NCBI RefSeq assembly: GCF_001083805.1
Contig: NZ_JXSK01000005.1
Span: forward strand, 62,001-126,000
Length of the DNA: 64,000 nt
Origin: Photorhabdus luminescens subsp. luminescens
Lineage (GTDB): Bacteria; Pseudomonadota; Gammaproteobacteria; Enterobacterales; Enterobacteriaceae
Direction of reading: 5' to 3'
The notes below the pieces were generated by a model. It ran no database searches. It had not been told where the DNA came from and saw only the letters and a program-made list of their open reading frames with translations. Positions 47,329 through 55,925 of the stretch are shown here, one piece after another. The translations under genes were made by a program, and so were the position numbers. The first letter of the stretch is position 1. Each line of letters opens with the position of its first letter.

Positions 47329-48216
47329 CTATATTTTGCAATGAGTGGTTACTTGAATAAAATCAACAGATTCACCAATTTTTATTTCAACATTTACTCC
47401 TTTGACTTCATTTATATTGTTTATATGTGTTCCTCCACATGGGATAGTGACTACTGTGGAGTCAATAGTCGATTTCCATAATCTGGTATCACTGATCTCT
47501 TTCGATTTATATTCGACAGTGATTTCTGCTCCTTGGGTCAGCCAATTATTGAGTGTGTTATTAACTTCTCTATTAATTTTATCTAGATTTTCAATTAATA
47601 TATTTTTATCAAATCCTTTCTTTTTGATCGATTTACCAAAGCGATAAATATCAACGGATTGAAGTTCTGTGATAGAAGATTGGTAAATGGAGGCTTTATC
47701 TAAATTATAATTTCCTAAATCGTCGGTGTCGTATACTTTAGACCATATATGATTAGTTGCTTTATTTAAAGCAAGAGACATAAAGTGAGCCATCGAGTGT
47801 GCGGCGCTTACCCTATATCTTGTCTTATCGTTCACAGATAAAGTTACCGTTTTCCCTATGAGATCTCTTTCATAAATTCCTTGTAAATCAGGTAAGTAAT
47901 GTGCTGGCATAATTTTAGCTGGCAGCGTTGCTTGTTTCGTTATTTCCTGATCTATATATAAATGACCATTGATAAGGCCAGCGGTGTAAACTTTTGTTAC
48001 GGCGAGTTCTTTATCATCTATTGAGATTATTCCATGATCATGTAGTTGGTCTGGCCACTTATAGTTCTTCGGGTAGAATGGACTATCTTGGGTTATCAAA
48101 ATGGCGCCATCTTCGTATTTCATAACCCCGATAATGTTAGATTCTAACGTCAGGGTTCCCAGCATAAATGAGGCTTCGGCTGTCAATAATTCATTAATAT
48201 TCATATCTATAATCAT
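47329..48216 (-). CDS. stand-alone alanyl-tRNA editing protein, AlaX-like
   Basis: 295-aa protein with an AlaRS/ThrRS second-additional (editing) domain, predicted to hydrolyse mischarged aminoacyl-tRNA. Seen: the zinc-binding HxxxH as His140-S-M-A-His144 in SAAHSMAHFM and CxxxH as Cys260-G-G-T-His264 in VVTIPCGGTHINN; these are the four diagnostic metal ligands. The N-terminal beta-barrel carries DSPFYPKNYKWPDQL, a form of the usual peP-x-GGGQP-like region but without the glycine-rich GGGQ. No catalytic aminoacylation domain is present. The region is AT-rich and isolated; no synthetase or biosynthetic genes flank it. Alternative: a metal-dependent hydrolase acting on a free amino acid adduct. 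The start could also be the ATG at 48204. Confidence 0.75.
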   Translation of the reverse strand: MIIDMNINELLTAEASFMLGTLTLESNIIGVMKYEDGAILITQDSPFYPKNYKWPDQLHDHGIISIDDKELAVTKVYTAGLINGHLYIDQEITKQATLPAKIMPAHYLPDLQGIYERDLIGKTVTLSVNDKTRYRVSAAHSMAHFMSLALNKATNHIWSKVYDTDDLGNYNLDKASIYQSSITELQSVDIYRFGKSIKKKGFDKNILIENLDKINREVNNTLNNWLTQGAEITVEYKSKEISDTRLWKSTIDSTVVTIPCGGTHINNINEVKGVNVEIKIGESVDFIQVTTHCKI

Positions 48217-48678
48217 GTAATATCTCGCTAGTTATAATTTTGTGACATCTATTACTTATCGAGTATTTTGTGTTAAGCAACTCATTCTAAAGCAATATGA
48301 AATTCTATTTTCAGTTTAAATATTTGTTATCTAGAGATAGTAATTTTTATTGATTTTTTTCCAATCGAGACATCATATACTTTTATATCATATTACTATT
48401 TGTTTTAAACGTTATAGGTAATTTTTTTGTTGGTTAACCAAGACCAGAGCGAGAGAAATAACATTAATATGTGTATAGTAGATCTACTTATAGGATATTT
48501 AGTTTATTATTGCAAATAGAAAATGAGAATTTTTGGTATATTTATATCTGCATGATCAATAGCTATTTTCATAATGAAGTCTGTAGATTAATTGTAGCGG
48601 TGATTTTCGGGTTAAAAAATATGGTTAAATTGATGAGATGTATGACATATATATATGATATATAAGGAAGATATAAAT
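48217..48678. other. AT-rich intergenic stretch
   Basis: About 460 bp with no convincing gene. Open frames here lack ribosome sites and have poor codon use. AAGGAAG at 48664-48670 is the ribosome site of the interrupted gene that follows. Confidence 0.5.
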
Positions 48679-49037
48679 GTGACTGTTGTGACAAGAGTTA
48701 ATATATACCCAATGGATTTCAAGATGCATCGCGACGGCAAGGGAGCGAATCCCCGGGAGCATAGATAGCTATGTGACCGGGGTGAGTGAGTGCAGCCAAC
48801 AAAGAGGCAACTTGAAAGATAACGGGTATAGATCCTCCAGAGGAAATGATCAGAGCACTTGAGATTTTAAAAGAGCGTTTTCCTGATAAGTCATGTGTTG
48901 AGCATATCCGAAAAGCAGCAGATGCTTATCTTGAGACGAATATTTTAGAACATAGTAATAGTACTTTTGGCTTGTGGAAAGATAAAAAGTTGGATGGATC
49001 GGAGTATCAGAATAGTTTACGTGAAGAGTGGCAGTGA
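48679..49037 (+). pseudogene. small antitoxin-like gene split by an ERIC insertion
   Basis: A GTG at 48679 preceded by AAGGAAG opens a frame (MTVVTRVNI) that runs into an ERIC at 48704 and hits a stop inside it. The frame resumes directly after the element with DPPEEMIRALEILKERF and continues to the stop at 49037. Removing the element but keeping one TA joins the two parts in frame as TRVNIDPPEEMIRALE, a reconstructed product of about 72 aa. The C-terminal FGLWKDKKLDGSEYQNSLREEW resembles tails of small RHH/VapB-type antitoxins. The internal ATG at 48846 could still give a 63-aa protein, but with a poorly spaced ribosome site. No toxin gene follows. Confidence 0.65.
48704..48830 (+). repeat. 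ERIC element inserted inside a coding sequence
   Basis: 127 bp, TATACCC/GGGTATA ends. It lies within a reading frame, which is unusual for ERIC, and the host frame is restored if the element is removed leaving one TA dinucleotide. Confidence 0.93.
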
Positions 49038-49301
49038 TAGTCACTAAGTCGTTGTTATTCGATAATTAAGTACATTAATCGACGATTTAAATAGATATGA
49101 ATAACTAGTTAAGGTGGATTCGATTAATCAGTGTAATTTTTCATAAGATCGGCCAGTTGTTATAGTCGGCATTTTTCCCACCATAGGAAGATTATAATTA
49201 ACTGATCAAAATGGAAAAATATCAGCTTTCCAGCTTAAAAAAATGTTATAGATAGTTGCCAAAATCCATGTTAGTTGGAAAGAGAATCGAACAAAATAAA
49301 A

Positions 49302-49332
49302 ACCGCGAGAAAGTTTTTAACATTCTCGCGGT
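49302..49332 (-). terminator. glpD terminator
   Basis: ACCGCGAGAA...TTCTCGCGGT hairpin; on the minus strand followed by TTTTATTTTG. It lies 48 bp beyond the glpD stop. The rest of 49038-49380 holds no gene. Confidence 0.82.
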
Positions 49333-49380
49333 AATTGAGTTTCCTAAACTGGAAGATCAATGATTTTTTGTGAAGAAAAA

Positions 49381-50883
49381 TCAAATCTCGCTACGAGGTT
49401 TAGCATTCTCCGCCAACCATGCTGCAACGCGCTGCTTCTGTTCTTCATTCAGCCACATACCCAATTTGGTCCGGCGCCAGATTGCGTCATCCAGTTCAAC
49501 AACCCACTCATTATCAACCAGATAACGAAGCTCTGCTTCATACAGTCCGTGACCGAAGGATTTACCCAGATCTGCCAGATTATTAGCATCTTGCAAAATC
49601 AGTTCGCTGTGACTGCCGTAAGTACGTGCATAACGTACAGCAACGCCTTCCGGTAACCAGTTGTAACGCTTACGCAGTAAACGGGCATAACCATCACGAT
49701 CGCACCCTTCCAGATTACCCCCCGGTAACTGACCATTTTTGGTCCAGGCTTTTCCGGCATTGGGATAGTATTGAAGGAGCTTTTCGGTTGCGTGTTCCGC
49801 CAGCTTACGGTAAGTGGTTAACTTACCACCAAACACAGACAGTAATGGTGCTTTGCCGTGTTCATCATGAATATCAAGGGTATAGTCGCGTGTAATGGCC
49901 TGAGGTGAATCGGATTCATCATCGCACAGTGGACGTACGCCAGAATAGGTCCAGACGATATCGTCGCGGCTAAGTTGTTTCTTGAAGTGGTCGTTATAAA
50001 CTCTCAGCAGATAATTAATCTCCTGATCGTCAATCTTCGCCTCTTTTGGATCACCTTGATATTCCACATCAGTGGTTCCGATAATGGAAAATTCATCCAT
50101 CCAAGGAATAACAAATACGATACGGTGATCTTCGTTTTGTAGAATATAAGCTTGCGGCTCATCATGCACTCTTGGCACCACAATATGACTGCCTTTGATC
50201 AGGCGAATACCATAAGGTGATTTCAATTTCAGCCCATCGTCAAAGAATTCTTTAACCCAAGGACCGGTAGCATTAACCAGACCTTTTGTACGCCAAGTAT
50301 AGGTCTTACCTGTACGTAGATCTTCGGCTTCAACCATCCAATCACCTTGTTCGCGCCATGCACGGGTCACTTTTGTTCGGGTACGGACTTCCCCGCCATG
50401 TTTTTTAACTTCCTGAGCGTTAAGGACAACTAAACGAGCATCATCAACCCAGCAGTCAGAATATTCAAAACCGCGGATTAATTCTGGTTTCAGAACAGAA
50501 TTAGCGCCGAATTTCAGTCCCTTACTGCGGGGCAGGCTAACACGTTTTCCTAAATTGTCATAAAGGAACAGGCCGATACGGATCATCCATGCTGGACGCA
50601 GGTGTGGCTGGTGCGGCAGGCGGAAACGCATCGGAAAAGCGATGTGTGGCGCAAGATTCAGTAAAACTTCACGTTCTGCCAGCGCTTCGCCGACCAAACG
50701 GAATTCATAATGTTCCAGATAGCGTAAGCCACCGTGGATCAGTTTTGAACTGGCGGATGACGTGGCTTTAGCTAAGTCTTGTGCTTCCAGCAACAGAACA
50801 GAGAGTCCCCGGCCAGCAGCATCGGCTGCAATCCCGGCGCCGTTGATCCCGCCGCCGATTACAATCAAGTCTTTAGTTTCCAT
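49381..50883 (-). CDS. glpD: aerobic glycerol-3-phosphate dehydrogenase
   Basis: Membrane-associated FAD enzyme oxidising sn-glycerol-3-phosphate to dihydroxyacetone phosphate and passing electrons to quinone. Seen: 500 aa (E. coli 501). N-terminal FAD motif DLIVIGGGINGAGIAADAAGRG, the SSKLIHGGLRYLEHYEFRLVGEAL signature, FVIPWMDEFSIIGTTDVEYQGDP, and a C-terminal regulatory-type domain ending in RVAAWLAENAK. AGGGGGATGC precedes the ATG. It is transcribed towards the left, downstream of glpR on the same strand. GlpR half-site-like sequences lie upstream. Confidence 0.97.
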   Translation of the reverse strand: METKDLIVIGGGINGAGIAADAAGRGLSVLLLEAQDLAKATSSASSKLIHGGLRYLEHYEFRLVGEALAEREVLLNLAPHIAFPMRFRLPHQPHLRPAWMIRIGLFLYDNLGKRVSLPRSKGLKFGANSVLKPELIRGFEYSDCWVDDARLVVLNAQEVKKHGGEVRTRTKVTRAWREQGDWMVEAEDLRTGKTYTWRTKGLVNATGPWVKEFFDDGLKLKSPYGIRLIKGSHIVVPRVHDEPQAYILQNEDHRIVFVIPWMDEFSIIGTTDVEYQGDPKEAKIDDQEINYLLRVYNDHFKKQLSRDDIVWTYSGVRPLCDDESDSPQAITRDYTLDIHDEHGKAPLLSVFGGKLTTYRKLAEHATEKLLQYYPNAGKAWTKNGQLPGGNLEGCDRDGYARLLRKRYNWLPEGVAVRYARTYGSHSELILQDANNLADLGKSFGHGLYEAELRYLVDNEWVVELDDAIWRRTKLGMWLNEEQKQRVAAWLAENAKPRSEI

Positions 50884-50894
50884 GCATCCCCCTA

Positions 50895-50992
50895 AAATGT
50901 TCGAAATAGTTCTTTAATGCGCGTTTTCGCTCAAGATTGTAATCAGAAATCGATCAATAGCCAACTATTTGTTAAGAAAAAACATGTTCGCG
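50895..50992. promoter_or_regulatory. putative GlpR operator region ahead of glpD
   Basis: AAATGTTCGAAAT at 50895-50907 and AACATGTTCGCG at 50980-50991 both contain the ATGTTCG half-site of the GlpR consensus. Two half-sites about 85 bp apart suggest control of glpD by the adjacent repressor. Confidence 0.4.
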
Positions 50993-51090
50993 TGATATAG
51001 ATAACAAATATTGTCATGTCCATATAATTTACATGGCATTAATTAAGGGAGTTAAAAGATGGCTTAACGGTGGATCGACAAGGGGAGATA

Positions 51091-51108
51091 GGGGATAGCG
51101 CTATCCCC
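51091..51108. repeat. perfect 18-bp palindrome between glpR and glpD
   Basis: GGGGATAGCGCTATCCCC, self-complementary, 18 bp downstream of the glpR stop. It could form a stem in the glpR mRNA 3' end, but no T-run follows on the minus strand. Confidence 0.5.
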
Positions 51109-51125
51109 AAATGTAGAAAAAATTA

Positions 51126-51884
51126 TCAGCAGAGTTCGAGCTGAACGTTATATTGTTCAATCACTTTCTGGATGCTTGGCGGGGGAAGTTGGTCAGTAAA
51201 TAGGTGATCAATGAGGTTCATATTACCCAAATTGACCATAGCATTGCGGCCAAATTTAGAATGGTCAGTGACTAGCATAACGCAACGGGAGTTTTCGATA
51301 ATTGCGCGTTTTATGCGTACTTCATGGTAATCAAATTCCAGTAATGATCCATCCATATCAATACCACTGATGCCGAGAATACCGTAATCGAGCCGGAACT
51401 GAGAGATAAAATCCAAGGTGGCTTCACCGATAATCCCGCCATCACGGGAACGAATCTCCCCACCCGCCAGAATTAAGCGAAAGTCTTCTTTTGTCATCAA
51501 CAGAGTAGCGACGTTGAGGTTGTTAGTGACAATCCGCAGATCTTTATGATTTAACAATGCGTGAGCGACAGCTTCGGGGGTCGTGCCAATATCAATAAAC
51601 AGGGTTGCGCCATCCGGGATATGGCTAGCAACACGTTGCGCAATACGCGCTTTCTCTTCTGACCACATGATCTTGCGGTCATGATAAGCAGTATTAACTG
51701 AACTTGATGGCAATGCGGCACCGCCGTGATGCCGCTGTATTTTGTTTTTATCTGCCAAATCGTTCAAATCACGGCGGATAGTCTGGGGGCTGACATCAAA
51801 GTGTGCAACCAACTCTTCAGTGCTGACGTAGCCCTGAAGGCGTACCAGCTCAACTATTGCATCATGCCGTTGAGTTTGCTTCAC
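51126..51884 (-). CDS. glpR: glycerol-3-phosphate regulon repressor, DeoR family
   Basis: DeoR-family repressor inactivated by glycerol-3-phosphate, 252 aa as in E. coli. Seen: the N-terminal helix-turn-helix RHDAIVELVRLQGYVSTEELVAHFDVSPQTIRRDLNDL and the sugar-phosphate sensor domain with FIDIGTTPEAVAHAL, ILAGGEIRSRDGGIIG and the conserved C-terminal DHSKFGRNAMVNLG. Start is GTG at 51884 with GAGGA upstream. It forms a unit with glpG (17 bp gap) and glpE. It presumably controls glpD next to it. Confidence 0.95.
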   Translation of the reverse strand: MKQTQRHDAIVELVRLQGYVSTEELVAHFDVSPQTIRRDLNDLADKNKIQRHHGGAALPSSSVNTAYHDRKIMWSEEKARIAQRVASHIPDGATLFIDIGTTPEAVAHALLNHKDLRIVTNNLNVATLLMTKEDFRLILAGGEIRSRDGGIIGEATLDFISQFRLDYGILGISGIDMDGSLLEFDYHEVRIKRAIIENSRCVMLVTDHSKFGRNAMVNLGNMNLIDHLFTDQLPPPSIQKVIEQYNVQLELC

Positions 51885-51901
51885 GATAGTCCTCTAAGTT
51901 T

Positions 51902-52750
51902 CTAAAAATGCCGGTTATTATTTTTGAATGTATGACGGTTATCCCACAACGCCATCAGTAAACCGATAATTAAACCGGAAAAATGGGCGGCGTTGGCAAT
52001 GGATAGCCCAAATGCATCGAAGTGTCCAACAATCAGCCAGAAGATCGAAAAAGCCATCAAACCACGGGGAACGCCAATATTACGTTCGGGCGAGCGTTCA
52101 CCGGTTAGCCAGACATAGCCAATTAAAGCGTAAACAACCCCAGAAAGACCGCCAAAATGAGAACCACTGAATAATGATTGTCCCCAGCCGCTAAAAACAG
52201 CGGAAACAATCATAATCACAAACAGTTTTCCTGTACCGAGATGCTTTTCTGTTTGCCCGCCAAGATACCACCACCACATGAGATTAAAGATGATATGCAG
52301 TAGTGAGAAGTGCAGTAAGCCGTGGGTGACCCAACGCCATAGCTCCATATGTTGGCTATCGTCAGGCCAGGCCAGCCAGGACATCACCTGATAATCCCCG
52401 GCAAATTGCATCCAGAGATAAACGGCGATATTTAGGAGTAAAACGGTAATGGTTAATGGGCCAGCTTGACGACTTAAATATTGCCAATTCAGATTATTGT
52501 GATACTTCAATGGGTGATTTACATCGCCAGATTGCCAACTGGCCGCTTGATAACGTTCATTTAGCGGATCGCGAGTAAATTGCTCCAGCTCTTGCTGAAC
52601 CATAGTAAGTTTCGTGTCATCTTCTAGCCACAGTTCGACGTGTTGCCCATCGTGACCGGGACGCATAGTGAGATGGACCTGATGGGTTGCCATATAATCA
52701 ATAAAGGCTTGCGCTAGACGCGGGTTTGAAATAGCGATTACGCGGATCAT
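51902..52750 (-). CDS. glpG: rhomboid intramembrane serine protease GlpG
   Basis: Intramembrane protease cleaving transmembrane substrates; 282 aa (E. coli 276). Seen: an N-terminal cytosolic domain to about residue 90, then six transmembrane segments. The catalytic Ser is in [17 protein letters not shown] (GxSG) and the catalytic His in [20 protein letters not shown]; the dimer of His/Asn in the loop [19 protein letters not shown] is conserved. Starts 8 bp after the glpE stop. Part of the glpE-glpG-glpR unit, as in E. coli. Confidence 0.95.
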   Translation of the reverse strand: MIRVIAISNPRLAQAFIDYMATHQVHLTMRPGHDGQHVELWLEDDTKLTMVQQELEQFTRDPLNERYQAASWQSGDVNHPLKYHNNLNWQYLSRQAGPLTITVLLLNIAVYLWMQFAGDYQVMSWLAWPDDSQHMELWRWVTHGLLHFSLLHIIFNLMWWWYLGGQTEKHLGTGKLFVIMIVSAVFSGWGQSLFSGSHFGGLSGVVYALIGYVWLTGERSPERNIGVPRGLMAFSIFWLIVGHFDAFGLSIANAAHFSGLIIGLLMALWDNRHTFKNNNRHF

Positions 52751-52758
52751 GGGGTGTG

Positions 52759-53094
52759 TTATGCCGGATTATGTAAGGAGTCAACAGCGTGAGGATAGTC
52801 TCTGCGCCAGGCTTCAAAGCCGCCATTAATGCTGTAGACAGTTTCAAAACCGATGTTTAATAAATACTGAGCGGCATTCTGGCTGCTATGGCCGTGATAA
52901 CACATGACCATAACTGGCTGATCGAAATTGGCCTGTAACATAAATTCATTCAGTGTGTCATTGGTTAAATGAAAAGCGTTGCATACATGACCTGCCCGGA
53001 AACTCTGCGGATCGCGGATATCCACCATAATGGCGGATTTATCCTGCCAGTGTTGATAAGCCTGCTCAAGGCTGATGGTTTGAAAATGTTCCAT
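52759..53094 (-). CDS. glpE: thiosulfate sulfurtransferase GlpE (rhodanese)
   Basis: Single-domain rhodanese of 111 aa transferring sulfane sulfur from thiosulfate to acceptors such as thioredoxin. Seen: [19 protein letters not shown] in the N-terminal half, and the active-site loop [16 protein letters not shown], in which the Cys of CYHGHSS is the catalytic residue; a C-terminal [10 protein letters not shown] is the rhodanese end signature. First gene of the glpEGR unit, 140 bp after nfuA on the same strand. Confidence 0.94.
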   Translation of the reverse strand: MEHFQTISLEQAYQHWQDKSAIMVDIRDPQSFRAGHVCNAFHLTNDTLNEFMLQANFDQPVMVMCYHGHSSQNAAQYLLNIGFETVYSINGGFEAWRRDYPHAVDSLHNPA

Positions 53095-53187
53095 ATATAT
53101 TTGACTTGCTCTTAAGAACTTAGAGATTATCCAGTTGGTTATTATTGTAATAATGTTTTCCCGACGATTATCCGAGCGGGAAAATTT

Positions 53188-53243
53188 GTTATCAGTAATA
53201 CGTTATTAGTAATGCATTATTAGTAATACATTATTAGTAATAA
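53188..53243. repeat. four 14-bp tandem repeats covering the nfuA stop codon
   Basis: Units of the form (G/A)TTAT(T/C)AGTAAT(A/G)(C/A) at 53188, 53202, 53216 and 53230. The last unit contains the nfuA TAA stop and the preceding Tyr codons, so expansion or contraction would change the extreme C-terminus region only by adding noncoding units. Confidence 0.75.
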
Positions 53244-53809
53244 GAGTGTTCACCGCGTTGGTGCTCAGTTAAGTCTCTTACCCCTTTTAACTCCGGGAAC
53301 ATATTCAGCAACTCTTTTTCAATCCCTTCTTTCAGGGTGACATCAACCATTGAACAGCCATTACAGCCGCCGCCGAATTGAAGGATAGCAAAACCATCAT
53401 CAGTGATTTCCATTAGGCTGACGCGGCCGCCGTGCCCGGCTAATTGTGGATTAATTTGTGACTGCAAAACGTATTCCACACGTTCGACAAGTGGGGCGTC
53501 GTCAGACACTTTACGCATTTTGGCGTTAGGGGCTTTTAATGTTAGCTGAGAGCCTAACTGATCGGTGACAAAATCAATTTCTGCTTCTTCAAGGAAGGGG
53601 GCGCTCAGTTCGTCAACGTAAGCTGACAGTTGATCAAATTTCAGTTCAGTATCTGTCGCTTCAACAGCATCAGGCGGGCAGTAAGATACGCCGCACTCAG
53701 CGGTAGGGGTGCCTGGATTGATGACAAATACGCGAATTTGTGTACCTGGTTCTTGGTTTGCCAGTAATTTGGCAAAATGAGCTTGCGCTGCTTCAGTAAT
53801 ATTAATCAT
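53234..53809 (-). CDS. nfuA: Fe-S biogenesis protein NfuA
   Basis: Carrier that delivers [4Fe-4S] clusters to target enzymes, important under iron limitation and oxidative stress. Seen: 191 aa, identical to E. coli. N-terminal degenerate A-type scaffold domain ([31 protein letters not shown]) and C-terminal Nfu domain with the cluster-ligating C-x-x-C in [19 protein letters not shown]. The final residues HSYY extend into a tandem-repeat tract. Adjacent to gntX and bioH as in E. coli. Confidence 0.96.
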   Translation of the reverse strand: MINITEAAQAHFAKLLANQEPGTQIRVFVINPGTPTAECGVSYCPPDAVEATDTELKFDQLSAYVDELSAPFLEEAEIDFVTDQLGSQLTLKAPNAKMRKVSDDAPLVERVEYVLQSQINPQLAGHGGRVSLMEITDDGFAILQFGGGCNGCSMVDVTLKEGIEKELLNMFPELKGVRDLTEHQRGEHSYY

Positions 53810-53868
53810 ATCATTTGCTCAATAGTTGACTGCTATAGTTGGTCATAATACGCCCATTCTTGTATTGA

Positions 53869-54552
53869 CTACAAGGTTCGACAAATCGCCCAAACCTGCA
53901 CTGAACGGGCGCCAGCACGAATTAACAAACGGGAGATCTCAGTCATGGTCGCGCCGGTGGTAATTACATCATCAAGTATGGCGACATGTTGTCCCGCGAC
54001 GGAGCCACAAAGCTGAAATGCTTTTCTGAGATTAACCTTACGCCGTGCTGCCGATAAATTTCTTTGTGGTAGTGTAGCATGCGTCCGTTGTAGAAAGCTT
54101 TGCTGGTAATCGCATTGTAGCCATTCTGATAACTGCTTTGCCATTAATACACTTTGATCAAATCCCCGTTTCCAACGCCGATGCCGATGCAGTGGCACAC
54201 TGAGCAGAATGTTGGGTTTATACCATCGTCCATCACGATAGCCCTGTTGCCAGTGCAGCAGAAACAGACGCGCCAGAACTGACGCAAGTTGCGGGGTGCT
54301 GTGATATTTATAGCGACGAATCAGGCCGCTCAAGGGTGGGCAATAGTCGGTAATCGCTATCATATTCTCCCATAGAGGAGGTTTTTTGAGGCAGCGTCCA
54401 CAAGGCAGTGAAGGGAATTCTGAGGGCAGAGCGCAGCACGGGCACATGTTTGTCAAACGTTTCAGTCGCTTGTTGCAAAAACTGCATACTCCATGATGTG
54501 GAAACCAAAGAGGCTGACGGCATAGCCAACAGTACCCAACCATTGTTAGCAT
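53869..54552 (-). CDS. gntX: ComF-family phosphoribosyltransferase-like protein GntX
   Basis: Homologue of competence protein ComF; in E. coli (GntX/YhgH) linked to use of DNA as nutrient, exact reaction unclear. Seen: N-terminal zinc-finger cysteines (CWLCRQPLWFPHHGVCSFC, CPCC, CGRC) and a C-terminal PRTase signature VAILDDVITTGATMTEI with the paired acidic residues. ATG 54552 has AAGGAAG upstream and gives 227 aa, the E. coli length. It is divergent from bioH with only about 40 bp between, so their promoters overlap. Confidence 0.93.
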   Translation of the reverse strand: MLTMVGYCWLCRQPLWFPHHGVCSFCNKRLKRLTNMCPCCALPSEFPSLPCGRCLKKPPLWENMIAITDYCPPLSGLIRRYKYHSTPQLASVLARLFLLHWQQGYRDGRWYKPNILLSVPLHRHRRWKRGFDQSVLMAKQLSEWLQCDYQQSFLQRTHATLPQRNLSAARRKVNLRKAFQLCGSVAGQHVAILDDVITTGATMTEISRLLIRAGARSVQVWAICRTL

Positions 54553-54591
54553 AGGTTTCTTCCTTGATGGCAAATAAAGTTGAGAATAACA

Positions 54592-55374
54592 ATGGCTGAT
54601 CTATTTTGGCAGACTTCTGCGGGAGATTCGCGTGATCTTGTGTTGCTGCACGGATGGGGGCTGAATGCAGAAGTTTGGCGTTCCATTGAAATGCGATGCG
54701 CTCCGCATTTTCGTTTGCATCTGGTGGATTTACCGGGTTATGGCCGTAGCCAGAAATATGGCCCGATGAATCTTGCAGACATGGCGGATGAAGTTTGGCG
54801 ATATGCGCCGGAAAATGCGTTATGGCTAGGTTGGTCGTTGGGAGGATTAGTTGCCAGCCGGATTGCGCTTGACCATCAGGATAAGGTTGCCGGATTAATT
54901 ACCGTGGCTTCTTCACCGCATTTTAGCGCAGAAAGTGACTGGCCGGGGATTAAGCCGGAAGTTTTGCGCGATTTCGAACATCAGCTTAGTGAAGATTTCC
55001 AGCGCACAGTTGAGCGTTTTCTTGCTTTACAGACATTAGGCACAGATAGCGCCCGTCAAGATGCGCGATTACTGAAATCCGTTGTGCTGGCACTGCCGAT
55101 ACCTTCTGTTGAAGTGCTGCATGTTGGTCTGGAAATTTTGCGTACCGAAGATTTAAGAGAGCCTTTGGCTGAGCTTACCATCCCATTCCTGCGTATTTAC
55201 GGTTATCTGGATGGGTTGGCGCCAAGAAAAATCCTCAATATTCTTGATGAAAAATGGCCGAGTTCAGTTTCAGCCATGATGCGTCATGCCGCTCATGCGC
55301 CTTTTATTTCTCATCCAGATGAGTTTGTTGGGTTGTTGACTGAGTTTGTTAGTAGAGAATTAAGAAACGGCTAG
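54592..55374 (+). CDS. bioH: pimeloyl-ACP methyl ester esterase BioH
   Basis: Alpha/beta hydrolase that removes the methyl ester from pimeloyl-ACP to release the biotin precursor. Seen: 260 aa (E. coli 256), the oxyanion [12 protein letters not shown], nucleophile elbow GWSLGG with the catalytic Ser, a helical cap rich in acid residues, the late Asp in [10 protein letters not shown] and the catalytic His in [12 protein letters not shown]. Start ATG 54592 chosen over TTG 54580; GAGAATAACA lies before it. Lone rightward gene divergent from gntX. Confidence 0.95.
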   Translation: MADLFWQTSAGDSRDLVLLHGWGLNAEVWRSIEMRCAPHFRLHLVDLPGYGRSQKYGPMNLADMADEVWRYAPENALWLGWSLGGLVASRIALDHQDKVAGLITVASSPHFSAESDWPGIKPEVLRDFEHQLSEDFQRTVERFLALQTLGTDSARQDARLLKSVVLALPIPSVEVLHVGLEILRTEDLREPLAELTIPFLRIYGYLDGLAPRKILNILDEKWPSSVSAMMRHAAHAPFISHPDEFVGLLTEFVSRELRNG

Positions 55375-55925
55375 CTTTCGTATATCCAGCCTACTTGATG
55401 AAGCATTAGCACGCTCTGTCCTTAACGTTTAGTCGGTTTTTATAGCCTAAAAGCTGAACAGGGTTTCGGGGCGTCGCTTGACCTGTTTTTCACCGTCTTC
55501 GTTTTCTTAACAATGAGTTACTTTGAATATCCCTTTCATTTTTGCAGCACAAATAACTTAATTTAACTTTACATTAGCCGTTTTCCGTGCAAATTCTTCT
55601 TGGGGTATAAATTTCTTGCCGAGAAATAATAACCTACGCGATATGTGTCAACTTACTTTGCCAGTACTACCACGGTACGATTAAAACTGTTTTTTTCTCT
55701 CAGTCGATTAATCCAGAGGCTCAAGGCATCCGTTTTATTGGCGGTTTGGCTAATACAACTGTTATCTGACTAAAAAAACAAGTGATACATTTTTGTGTAT
55801 TACATCGCCGTTAATGCAACAAGACCAGAATGAACAATTATTTACTTGACAATAGAGATTGTTATAAACATGGTATGAAGCTGTTTTATTCATCATTAAT
55901 GAGCATAATTATTTAGGTTAACTAT
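55375..55925. other. 550-bp intergenic region ahead of the second tyrosyl-tRNA synthetase
   Basis: No gene seen. A TTGACA hexamer at 55846-55851 could be a -35 box for the synthetase gene, but no well-spaced -10 was found. No T-box-like leader or terminator/antiterminator pair was recognised. AT content rises sharply from about 55800 on, marking the edge of accessory DNA. Confidence 0.4.

Noticed and set aside
48471-48665. 64-aa open frame left of the split gene
   Set aside because: Low-complexity codons (ATA/TAT runs) and no ribosome site.
24812-48830. ERIC copies as a CRISPR array
   Set aside because: The copies are single, dispersed, 126-127 bp with TATA ends; there are no regularly spaced short repeats and no cas genes.
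51091-51108. palindrome as a glpR transcription terminator
   Set aside because: The stem is perfect but no T-run follows on the glpR strand; kept only as a repeat.
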